Shown here piece by piece: positions 55,415-63,040 of a stretch of DNA of 64,000 nucleotides (its first letter is position 1; each line of letters begins with the position of its first letter). Under the pieces are notes generated by a model that was not told where the DNA came from, did no database searches, and saw nothing but the letters and a program-made list of their open reading frames with translations. The stretch is taken from assembly GCF_016653635.2 (NCBI RefSeq), contig NZ_CP067420.1, forward strand, positions 1,371,501-1,435,500. Direction: 5' to 3'. A program made the position numbers and the translations under genes. The stretch comes from Skermanella sp. TT6 (GTDB lineage: Bacteria; Pseudomonadota; Alphaproteobacteria; Azospirillales; Azospirillaceae).

Positions 55415-56146
55415 TCACGGCTTCTCCAGGTTCGTGCAAAGGTGCGGCTCGGACGCGCACAGCACGGGCCGGGAGTTGCCGAGATCGCCGCGGGAGCACA
55501 CGGTCGAGGTGCGGGCGTATTCCTCGCGCGAGTCGTGACGGTCGTGCAGGCTGTCGCGGTCGCTCTGCATGTCGCGCGAGACCCGGTCCACATGTTGGCG
55601 GACCGACCGCGCCATCCGCTCGCCGATGCGGGTGACGTCGGCTTCCCGCCTGGCGACCTGACCGCCGGCCTGCTTCGCAGCGAACTCGACGGCCCGTTGC
55701 ATGATCGGGGCGAAACGCTGCAGCACGTCCTGGTCTATCCGGTAGTGGACGATCTCGTGGCGCCAGACCGATTCGCGGGCGCAGGCGTCGTCCGACAGTT
55801 CCCGCCCGATATAGATCTTCGGCTCGGTCAGCGTCATCGTCACCTCGATCGTGTCGAGGGACACGCAGATCTCCCTGCCGTCGTCGACCCAGCGGTACCG
55901 GGCCGATTGGGCGACCGCGATCGCTCCGGTGTAAAGCCCGGCGGGGTGGGCGCCGGGCTTGCGGAACAGGCGGGTCAGTTCGCCGAAGCCGAGATCCTCA
56001 TTGGCGAGAACATCGGTCTGGGCGGTCTCGACCGACACCGTCGGGGGCGGCGGCCGGGCGGAGCAGGTCTGGGCTTCGGCACGGACCGGCGCCATGGCCC
56101 AGAACAGGAGCAGGGCGGATAGCAGTATCGGGTTTCTGGAGGGCAC
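55415..56146 (-). CDS. Exported putative zinc metalloprotease-like protein
   Basis: The product of about 243 residues starts at GTG 56146. A signal peptide covers about 1-25 (FWAMAPVRAEAQ). The mid-part contains WRHEIVHYRIDQ, a HExxH zinc motif, after a cysteine in DDACARES. The C-terminal 70 residues are charged and helical and end in a cysteine-containing tail. It somewhat resembles secreted DUF922-type proteases, but I cannot confirm that. It is convergent with the aminotransferase gene. Confidence 0.6.
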   Translation of the reverse strand: MPSRNPILLSALLLFWAMAPVRAEAQTCSARPPPPTVSVETAQTDVLANEDLGFGELTRLFRKPGAHPAGLYTGAIAVAQSARYRWVDDGREICVSLDTIEVTMTLTEPKIYIGRELSDDACARESVWRHEIVHYRIDQDVLQRFAPIMQRAVEFAAKQAGGQVARREADVTRIGERMARSVRQHVDRVSRDMQSDRDSLHDRHDSREEYARTSTVCSRGDLGNSRPVLCASEPHLCTNLEKP

Positions 56147-56274
56147 GGATCAAGGCTTGGCTGTTGGCAGGGGCTCTTCGCACGGCTTTCCGGGACGGAA
56201 CGACCATTCCTCCTCCAGATTACGTCTTTTTTGCAGTCGATCCGAGCGCTCTCCGCGCCGCCGCGGTAATCCTT

Positions 56275-57552
56275 TCACAGCAGGTCGCGCAGGCGGAACC
56301 AGGCCATGGCGAGCACCAGCAAGGGCATGCGGGCGGGACCGCCGGGAAAACGCTGGTGCGGCAGGCGGGCGAAGACGTCGAAACGTTCCGCGGTCCCGCC
56401 GACCGCCTCGGCGATCAGCTTTCCGGCAAGGCCGGTGAGCGCCACGCCGTGGCCCGAATAGCCCTGGGCAAAGAAGATGCTGGAGCCGATCCGCCCGAAA
56501 TGGGGCGTGCGGTTCAGCGTGATGGCCACATGGCCGCCCCAGCAATGGTCGATCCCGGAATCGGCCAGCTGCGGGAAGTAGCGCAGCATCGTGCGGCGCA
56601 GGATACGCTTCAGGTCCGGCCGGTCGAGCCCCGAATAGCTGACGCCTCCGCCGAACAGCAGCCGGTGGTCGGGCGAGCGCCGGTAGTAGTTCAGGACGAA
56701 GTTGACGTCGGCGACTGCGTGTCCGCACGGGATCAGGGACGTCGCGCGTTCCTCGCCCAGCGGCTCCGTCGCGATCATGTATGTCGCGACCGGCATGATC
56801 TTGGCCGCCAGTTCGGGCACCAGCCCACCCAGATAGGCGTTGCCCGCCAGGATCAGGTAGTCCGCCCGGACGGTGCCGGCGGCGGTGTGGGCGGCCGGCG
56901 TCGTGCCGGTCTCGAGCCGTTCGACCCGGGAACCCTCGAAGATCCGGACGCCCGCCCCGGTCGCGGCGCGGCCAAGCCCGATCGCGTAGTTCAGCGGATG
57001 GAGCTGCCCGCTGCCGCCGTCGAACAGCCCGCCGACATAGGCATCGGACGCGACCATGGAGCGGATCTCGTCCCGGTCCAGCAGGCGTGCCTCCTGGTAG
57101 CCGTAACCTTCGCTCCACTCCGCTTCCAGGTCGCGCAGCCCGGCAAGCTGCCGCCGCTTCAGCGCCGCCAGGACGTAGCCCCAGCGCAGGTCGCAGTCGA
57201 TGGCGTGGCGCTCCACCCGGTCCGCCAGGATCCGTTTCGATTCCTCGCCCAGTTCCCACAGCAGGCGCGCGTCGTCCTTGCCGACCCACCCCTCCATCGT
57301 CCCCATGGAGGGATTGTACGCCGTGACGATCTGTCCGCCGTTCCGCCCCGAGGCGCCCCAGCCGATCCGCTCGGCCTCCAGCAGCACGGTGTCATAGCCC
57401 CGCTCCGCCAGATGCAGGGCCGCGGAAAGCCCGGTATAGCCGCCGCCCACGATGCAGACGTCGCACCTCAGATCGCCCGCCAGCGGCGGATGATCGGGTT
57501 GGGGCAGGGCGGTCTCGGAATACCAGGAACGGGGATGGCCGCGACCGGCCAT
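56275..57552 (-). CDS. FAD-dependent oxidoreductase, PuuB-like (gamma-glutamylputrescine oxidase type)
   Basis: The ATG at 57552 follows AAGGAGGG and gives 425 residues. It starts with HPRSWYSETAL; the FAD-binding CDVCIVGGGYTGLSAALHLAERG follows. RIGWGASGRNGGQ is the family's substrate/flavin loop, and GYSGHGVALTGLAGKL lies near the C-terminus. PuuB oxidises gamma-glutamylputrescine to the aldehyde; the same DAO family also includes glycine and sarcosine oxidases. The start overlaps the upstream PAP2 stop by ATGA. A PuuA-like gene lies about 3 kb away. Confidence 0.87.
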   Translation of the reverse strand: MAGRGHPRSWYSETALPQPDHPPLAGDLRCDVCIVGGGYTGLSAALHLAERGYDTVLLEAERIGWGASGRNGGQIVTAYNPSMGTMEGWVGKDDARLLWELGEESKRILADRVERHAIDCDLRWGYVLAALKRRQLAGLRDLEAEWSEGYGYQEARLLDRDEIRSMVASDAYVGGLFDGGSGQLHPLNYAIGLGRAATGAGVRIFEGSRVERLETGTTPAAHTAAGTVRADYLILAGNAYLGGLVPELAAKIMPVATYMIATEPLGEERATSLIPCGHAVADVNFVLNYYRRSPDHRLLFGGGVSYSGLDRPDLKRILRRTMLRYFPQLADSGIDHCWGGHVAITLNRTPHFGRIGSSIFFAQGYSGHGVALTGLAGKLIAEAVGGTAERFDVFARLPHQRFPGGPARMPLLVLAMAWFRLRDLL

Positions 57553-58364
57553 CAGGACCCTCCTTCGCGCGACGGCCAGCGGCTGTCGCACCAGGGTGTC
57601 CAGCGGCGCCACAGGTCCAGGGTCTGCCTGGGCGAGAACATGGCGGCGTGCAGCCCGGCGATGGTCAAGGTCATGAAAACTCCGGCATAGATCACGTCAC
57701 TGAAGAAATGGGCTCCCATGCCGATCCTGAGGAGCCCCGCGGCGAGCCCGGCTGCCATGCCCGCGACGAGCAGCGGTCCGGCGAAGCGCCGCATCGCAAC
57801 ATAGGCGAAGATGTGCAGATAGAATCCCATGGCCGCGTCACCGGCGACGAACGAGCAGTTCTTTTCGCACTGGTTGCTGATCACCAAGGGCGGGCTGAAA
57901 TACTGGTCGCCGCCGAACTCCGCCACCTGTACCGGCCGGGCGCGGCTCCACATGTCCTTCAGCACGACGTTGGCGACCAGCCCGGGTCCGAGCAACAGGC
58001 CCAGGAACAGGAAGGCCCAGCTTCGCGGTCCGAGCCCGAGCAGGACCACCGGTGCACCCTCGCAGGTCCGCAGCAGGTTCCACAGCGAGCGGCCGGCTGT
58101 ATGGAGGAAGGCCAGGAGGGTCGCCGCGCCGATGATCCGCGCGAGGACCTGGATCGCGCCATGGATCGCCTCCGGTACCGGCCGGTTCCGCCAGACGAAG
58201 CCCTCGTCAGCGTCATAGAACAGGCGGGAGATGCCGAGATCGATCGCCGGCACCAGAACCAGCAGGATCAGGACGGCGAGCCCCATCCGGGTGATCCAGC
58301 GCGTGCGGCGGGACCGGAGCACGGCCATGTCGCCGTCGATCCGCATCGGCTCGTCGAGGTCCAT
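57552..58364 (-). CDS. PAP2-family lipid phosphatase, LpxE/LpxT-like
   Basis: The 270-residue membrane protein has about six hydrophobic segments and PAP2 motifs KDMWSRARP, SFVAGDAAMGF (a variant of PSGH with GD), and RIGMGAHFFSDV. The GD form is seen in lipid A and KDO-linked phosphatases. An unusual loop with QCEKNCSF carries two cysteines. It is co-translated with the downstream oxidase (four-base overlap) although the two have no obvious common pathway. Confidence 0.82.
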   Translation of the reverse strand: MDLDEPMRIDGDMAVLRSRRTRWITRMGLAVLILLVLVPAIDLGISRLFYDADEGFVWRNRPVPEAIHGAIQVLARIIGAATLLAFLHTAGRSLWNLLRTCEGAPVVLLGLGPRSWAFLFLGLLLGPGLVANVVLKDMWSRARPVQVAEFGGDQYFSPPLVISNQCEKNCSFVAGDAAMGFYLHIFAYVAMRRFAGPLLVAGMAAGLAAGLLRIGMGAHFFSDVIYAGVFMTLTIAGLHAAMFSPRQTLDLWRRWTPWCDSRWPSREGGS

Positions 58365-58496
58365 CGTCGCATTCCGCCTTGTGTCCAGGAACGAACGGGG
58401 AGACTTTATGGGTGGCGGGCGATGCCGTGTCTACCTCGACGGCACGGTCGGGGGCCGCGCCCTAACAGCGCGGCCCCGGGCGAGGGACGGGACGAC

Positions 58497-59594
58497 TCAG
58501 GCGCCGAGCGCCTTCTCGCGCAGGTTCAGGTAGGAGAGGTCGCTCCACCGGCTCCAGGCGCGGGACTTCTCCAGGGCGGCGGAGAAGGAGGCATGAACCT
58601 TCCGGGTCATGTCGTTCGCGGCGGAAATCTCGGCCATGACCTCGCGGGTCGCCCGGCCCATCTCGACCGCCACCTCCTCCGGCCATTCCCGGAGCTGCAC
58701 GCCATGGTCGCGGACCAGCGGTTCCAGGGACTGGGCATTGTGATAGGTGAAGTCGGCCAGCGTGGTGGTCGCCGTCGCCTGGGCTGCGGCCGCGACGATC
58801 TGCTGGAGGTCCTTCGGCAGGGCGTCGTATTTCTGCTTGTTGACGCTGATCTCCAGCGCAGGACCTGCCTCGTGGAAGGCGGGCAGGTAGTAGAACTTGG
58901 CGATCTGGTACAGGCCGAACGCCAGGTCGTTCCAGGGGCCGACCCACTCCGCCGCGTCGACCGCGCCCGACTGAAGGGCGGCGAAGATCTCGCCCGGCGG
59001 CGTCAGCACGACGTTGACGCCCATCTTCTGCATCACGGCGCCGCCCAGGCCGGCGATCCGGAACTTCCGGCCGCGCAGGTCGGCCAGGCCGGTGACCTCG
59101 CGCACGAACCATCCGCCCGCCTGGACGCCGCTGTTGCCGGCATAGAACGGCTTGACGCCGAACGGCGCGTAAGCTTCGTCCCACAGCTGCTGGCCGCCGC
59201 CGTAATAGATCCAGCCGCTGAACTCGGCCGCCGTGAGACCGAACGGCACGCCGGTGAACCAGTGGAACACCGGGTTCTTGCCCTGCCAGTAATAGGGGGT
59301 GGCGTGCAGCATGTCGGCGGTGCCGCTGGCGACGGCGTCGAACGCCTCGAACGGCGGGACCAGCTCGCCGGCGGCATAGAGCTTGACCGTGAGCCGGCCG
59401 CCGCTCAGCGCCCCGATCATGTCGGCGGCCCGCTGGGCGTTGACGCCGACGCCGGGCGCGTTCTTGGGCCAGGACGTGACCATCGTCCACTGCTGGCGGC
59501 CCTGGGAAATGGCGGGAGCCGGAAAGCTTGCGGCGGCGCCCAGCGCTACGGCACCACCGGCCGCGCCCGTGGTGAGGAATTGACGTCTCTTCAT
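58497..59594 (-). CDS. TRAP transporter DctP-family solute-binding protein, Tat-exported
   Basis: The ATG at 59594 gives 365 residues. The N-terminus MKRRQFLTTGAAGGAVALGA is a twin-arginine signal. The mature protein has the DctP fold, with GVNAQRAADMIGALSGGRLT, and LRGRKFRIAGLGGAVMQKMG near the middle. The most similar TRAP receptors bind alpha-keto acids or other carboxylates. No dctQ or dctM gene is in the window on either side, so the membrane partner is unlinked. Confidence 0.88.
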   Translation of the reverse strand: MKRRQFLTTGAAGGAVALGAAASFPAPAISQGRQQWTMVTSWPKNAPGVGVNAQRAADMIGALSGGRLTVKLYAAGELVPPFEAFDAVASGTADMLHATPYYWQGKNPVFHWFTGVPFGLTAAEFSGWIYYGGGQQLWDEAYAPFGVKPFYAGNSGVQAGGWFVREVTGLADLRGRKFRIAGLGGAVMQKMGVNVVLTPPGEIFAALQSGAVDAAEWVGPWNDLAFGLYQIAKFYYLPAFHEAGPALEISVNKQKYDALPKDLQQIVAAAAQATATTTLADFTYHNAQSLEPLVRDHGVQLREWPEEVAVEMGRATREVMAEISAANDMTRKVHASFSAALEKSRAWSRWSDLSYLNLREKALGA

Positions 59595-59761
59595 CTCGCC
59601 TCTCTTGGTGGAAGCCTGTTCGGCACCCTTGGGGGCCGCATAGTGCCCCCTTCGATCCTTCCGCACAACGGCGATACCCGCGGACGGAGGTGCCCGCGGG
59701 CGGCGATGTCCCGGCCGGCGATATCCGGGCCGGCGATGTCCCGGCCGAAGGGGGCGTCAGC

Positions 59762-60073
59762 TCAGAGGGGTTCGCCGCGGGTCACCGGGGTCACCGGAGC
59801 GGCCAGCGGAGCCGGTGCCGCCGTCGCTCCGCCGGACTGGTACGACGGCCGGGTCTGGTCCGGATAGGGTTGGGCCGGGACCGCTTGCGGCGCCGTCAGG
59901 TCCTGGCCCCGCGCCGGGGCATAGCCCTGCTGGCGTCGGGTCTCCTGGACCTGCGGGTCGTTCTCGACCCGGTTGATGACGAACTTGGTGCCGTCGGCGA
60001 CACCGCTGGCGACCATTTCGATGACTCCGCAGCCGGACAGCAGCAGCGGCAAGGCCAGGAAAGCAATGCGCAT
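59762..60073 (-). CDS. Small lipoprotein, 102 residues
   Basis: The ATG at 60073 gives a lipoprotein signal MRIAFLALPLLLSGC with lipobox LLSGC. The mature part is short: a VIEMVASGVADGTKFVINRVENDPQV segment, then a low-complexity proline/alanine/glutamine-rich tail. It is probably anchored to a membrane; the function is unknown. It lies divergent from the PuuA-like gene, separated by about 198 bp. Confidence 0.8.
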   Translation of the reverse strand: MRIAFLALPLLLSGCGVIEMVASGVADGTKFVINRVENDPQVQETRRQQGYAPARGQDLTAPQAVPAQPYPDQTRPSYQSGGATAAPAPLAAPVTPVTRGEPL

Positions 60074-60271
60074 GGAGGATCCTTCACTTCGTACTCCCGA
60101 TGCGCTAAGGCCACGACGCTCCGGGTGCAAGCACCAAATCGGGGTTGGCCAAGCGAATTTCGCCCAACCCGCAACGGCCCCCCTGGCGCGTGCCGCGGCA
60201 TCGACCCATAATGGCCGGTGTCAGGCGCAACAACGCGGAGCCGGCCGGGGTGCGCCCGAGCCGTCAGATGT

Positions 60272-61615
60272 ATGAACCTCCTCAGCGATTTCATCCAGGG
60301 CCGCCAGATCACCGAGGTCGAGTGTCTCGTTCCGGACATGTCCGGGATCGCGCGCGGCAAGATCCTGCCGGCCGAGAAGTTCCTCCGAATCCTGCGCGAG
60401 CGCGGCTTGCGCATGCCGGAGGCGATCTTCATCCAGACGGTGACCGGCGAGTACCCGGATGACGAGGACGTCACCAGCCCGGCCAATTCCGACATCTACA
60501 TGCGCCCCGACGAGAACACGATCCGCATGGTGCCCTGGTACGCGGAGGCGACCGCCCAGGTGATCAGCGACTGCGACTATGCCGACGGCAGCCCGGTGGA
60601 CATCTCGCCCCGATGGGTGCTGAAGCGGGTGCTGGAGCTGTACGAAGAGCGCGGCTGGCAGCCGATCGTGGCCCCCGAGCTGGAGTTCTTCCTGGTCCAG
60701 ATCAACAAGGACCCGGATTATCCGCTGGTGCCGCCGGTCGGCCGCTCCGGCCGGACCGAGAGCGGCCGGCAGGCCTACGGCATCGACGCGGTCAACGAGT
60801 TCGACCCGATCTTCGAGGACGTCTACGACTACTGCGAAGCCCAGAGGATCGACATCGACACGCTGACCCACGAGGCCGGCGCGGCGCAGATCGAGATCAA
60901 CTTCAACCACGGTGATGCGCTGGAACTGGCCGACCAGGTCTTCCTGTTCAAGCGGACGGTGCGGGAGACCGCGATCCGGCACAATGTCTACGCCACGTTC
61001 ATGGCGAAGCCCATGCAGGGCGAGCCGGGCAGCGCCATGCACGTCCACCAGAGCGTGGTCGACAAGAACACCGGGCAGAACCTGTTCTCGACCGAGGACG
61101 GGGAGGACACGCCGCTGTTCCTCAGCCACATCGCCGGCCTCCAGAAGTACCTTCCTTCGGCGATGCCGCTGCTCGCGCCCAACGTCAATTCGTACCGCCG
61201 CCTGATCGCCGGCTCGGACGCCCCGATCAACGTCCATTGGGGCCGCGACAACCGCACCACCGGTTTTCGCGTCCCGGTCTCGCCGCCGGAGTCGCGGCGG
61301 GTCGAGAACCGCGTGGCCGGCGCAGACGCCAATCCCTACCTGGCGCTCGCCGCCTCTCTCGCCTGCGGCTATATCGGCATGATCCAGTCGCTGGAGCCGA
61401 CCGACCCGGTCAAGGGCAGCGCCCACCGGCTGGCCTACACGTTGCCGCGACACCAGTCCGACGCGATCACCAAGTTCAATGCCTGCAAGCCGCTCCGCGA
61501 GATCTTCGGCGAACGCTTCGTCGCCGCCGTGACCCATGTCAAGCAAGCGGAGTACGATGCCTACCAGCGGGTGATCAGCTCCTGGGAGCGTGAGAACCTG
61601 CTGCTGAACGTGTGA
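60272..61615 (+). CDS. Glutamine synthetase-family protein, PuuA-like (gamma-glutamylputrescine synthetase type)
   Basis: The ATG at 60272 gives 447 residues. It begins NLLSDFIQGRQITEVECLVPDMSG and contains APELEFFL, EAGAAQIEINF, SAMHVHQS and RDNRTTGFRVP, the conserved metal and ATP sites of the GS fold. It lacks the adenylylation-loop tyrosine of GlnA. The sequence type resembles PuuA and GlnT-like enzymes that glutamylate amines. Together with the PuuB-like, aminotransferase and PuuR-like genes it could open putrescine degradation. Confidence 0.88.
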   Translation: MNLLSDFIQGRQITEVECLVPDMSGIARGKILPAEKFLRILRERGLRMPEAIFIQTVTGEYPDDEDVTSPANSDIYMRPDENTIRMVPWYAEATAQVISDCDYADGSPVDISPRWVLKRVLELYEERGWQPIVAPELEFFLVQINKDPDYPLVPPVGRSGRTESGRQAYGIDAVNEFDPIFEDVYDYCEAQRIDIDTLTHEAGAAQIEINFNHGDALELADQVFLFKRTVRETAIRHNVYATFMAKPMQGEPGSAMHVHQSVVDKNTGQNLFSTEDGEDTPLFLSHIAGLQKYLPSAMPLLAPNVNSYRRLIAGSDAPINVHWGRDNRTTGFRVPVSPPESRRVENRVAGADANPYLALAASLACGYIGMIQSLEPTDPVKGSAHRLAYTLPRHQSDAITKFNACKPLREIFGERFVAAVTHVKQAEYDAYQRVISSWERENLLLNV

Positions 61616-61625
61616 GGACCGTTCC

Positions 61626-61808
61626 TAGAGCTGTGCCCGATCAGGTCGATCCGAAGCGTTGCGCCGTGGGCGCAACCTATGATCGTCGGCCCGCATCACC
61701 TCCGCCCTGCATCGAGCCGCAGGTTGCGCCCCTGGCGCAACACGGTGCGACGAATGTAACGGCCGGCTGCGAGGACCGGAGCGGTTCAAGCTGATCGGGC
61801 ACATCTCC
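61626..61808. repeat. MITE-like repeat, copy 2
   Basis: The element is about 180 bp with 18-bp terminal inverted repeats, AGAGCTGTGCCCGATCAG at the left (61627-61644) and its near complement at the right (61791-61808), with two mismatches. Inside are two hairpins, GTTGCGCC-N3-GGCGCAAC, at 61658-61676 and 61723-61741. It lies 10 bp after the PuuA-like stop. The internal segments match copy 1 (53148-53305) on the opposite strand. No reading frame spans it, so any movement would need a transposase in trans. Confidence 0.8.
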
Positions 61809-61964
61809 AGCGATGCGGCGATGCCGACCGGGGGTGTGCCGGCAGGACGCAGGTCACGCGGTTCGCGTCCGCTTCCAGGATCGTCGGGATGCCTTGCCCT
61901 TCCGCCTGGGCGATCTGCAGGCGGCTGAGCGTGGCGCTTCAGCGGGCGCCGTCCTTCAATTGTA
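61809..61964 (-). pseudogene. Possible coding remnant next to the MITE
   Basis: On the minus strand a short open stretch translates with a coding-like pattern (LSRLQIAQAEGQGIPTILEA, then DANRVTCVLP) and then runs into the MITE. It has no start codon with a ribosome site and a stop just upstream. It could be the 3' end of a gene truncated by rearrangement, or chance. I see nothing else in this stretch. Confidence 0.25.
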
Positions 61965-62444
61965 TCAGGCCGCCATGCTCGGCGCGATCGCGTCGAAAAC
62001 GATGCCCAAGGTCTCCTGATTGGCGTGGCGTCTCGACATCTGGTAGGCGGTTTCGAGTACCCTCCTGTCAGGTAGGTCCATGCGAAGGAGCACGGACTGA
62101 ACGGCGTAGATCGCCGCAAGATCCTGGATCAGGCGGATCAGGCCGTGGCTTTGGCCTTGCTCTGCCACATGCACGATCTTGAATCGTCCCAGCCTGAAAG
62201 CGATGATGCCCGCGATCTTGCCGGGAGACAGGCCGTCGGCAGGTTGCCTGCGCCGGAACAACGCGGTCAAGTCGATATCGGCTTCATCGAGCGCGAGTCT
62301 CAGCTCCCGCTCAGAATAGGATACAAGGCTGAACTCGAGACGGACTGTCCTGCATGCATTGATCAAGGAGCGTGCGTAAGCCTCAAGCAGCTTTTCGCGT
62401 GTGCGATGAGAAAGTACCTCGCCTTCCAGACCGCCTTCGCTCAT
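61965..62444 (-). CDS. Uncharacterised 159-residue protein, second gene of a pair
   Basis: The ATG at 62444 overlaps the stop of the upstream 70-residue gene by ATGA. The product begins MSEGGLEGEVLSHRTREKLL and has a helix-rich centre with LSPGKIAGIIAFRLGRFKIVHV and a C-terminal helix GLIRLIQDLAAIYAVQSVLL. No signal peptide or known motif is visible. By eye the pair is clearly less GC-rich than its neighbours and is flanked by a MITE-like repeat, which suggests accessory DNA. I do not recognise the family. Confidence 0.7.
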   Translation of the reverse strand: MSEGGLEGEVLSHRTREKLLEAYARSLINACRTVRLEFSLVSYSERELRLALDEADIDLTALFRRRQPADGLSPGKIAGIIAFRLGRFKIVHVAEQGQSHGLIRLIQDLAAIYAVQSVLLRMDLPDRRVLETAYQMSRRHANQETLGIVFDAIAPSMAA

Positions 62445-62653
62445 TCGTCATTCGATTCCTTCAAGAGGTCGGCGACGGCATCCAGGTTGGTCGGTACGAA
62501 AGGCTCCCTGCATACCAGATCCTCCAACTCCCGCGCGGTTCGAAGTCCGTGATTGAAGCTGACGGCGCTACGCTGATAGTCAGAGTTGTTCATGCGCTCG
62601 ATCGATTGCCGGAACTCTTCCGGATCGTCAGCTATGACGGCAAGGTTGGGCAT
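62441..62653 (-). CDS. Small uncharacterised protein, 70 residues, first gene of a pair
   Basis: The ATG at 62653 has AGAGG seven bases upstream. The product MPNLAVIADDPEEFRQSIER continues as an acidic helical protein and ends VADLLKESNDE. An upstream in-frame ATG at 62800 would add an R/P/T-rich leader and is less likely. It overlaps the 159-residue gene by four bases. A small acidic partner placed before a larger, more basic protein is reminiscent of antitoxin-toxin order, but no family match supports this. Confidence 0.65.
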   Translation of the reverse strand: MPNLAVIADDPEEFRQSIERMNNSDYQRSAVSFNHGLRTARELEDLVCREPFVPTNLDAVADLLKESNDE

Positions 62654-63040
62654 GGGATGGCCTCTGACAGGGTGGCGTGGTGCTCGCGTTGTGGGAAGCC
62701 GGCGGGGCATGCCTACCGTCCTCGGAAGAAATCCGAGCCGGGCTGCCGTGCGATCCTCCAAGGAGCTATGACGGCATGAATTTACCTCTTTTTCGCGCAT
62801 ATGCGAATTAATTCAGAAAATTGGTCGTGGGCTGCGTCAAGCTGCCTCCGCCCCATCCTCGTCGTCTCCGGCAGACCCGCCAAAGCTTTGCAGCGAATGT
62901 TTGCGTTGCGGCGTTGACAACCCCCCTGCCCATGAGTGCAATAGCCGCCGACGCGGCGATGCCCAAACCGGTCGGCGTAACGGGCGCGCGTCCGCTCGGC
63001 CGGAGTGATGAAATTTGCAAGAATGTCGGGGTTCAGCGGG
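62654..63040. other. Divergent intergenic region with adjoining palindromes
   Basis: This 387-bp gap separates the unknown gene pair from the PotF-like gene. Around 62796-62814 two 10-bp palindromes, CGCATATGCG (62796-62805) and GAATTAATTC (62805-62814), overlap by one base in an AT-rich stretch. They could be operator half-sites for the gene pair. A plus-strand promoter for the PotF-like gene is annotated separately. No gene was found. Confidence 0.4.
62914..62942 (+). promoter_or_regulatory. Candidate sigma-70 promoter of the PotF-like gene
   Basis: TTGACA (62914-62919) and TGCAAT (62937-62942) are separated by exactly 17 bp. The -35 is perfect and the -10 matches four of six bases. A transcript from here would have a leader of about 90 nt before ATG 63041. 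Confidence 0.55.
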
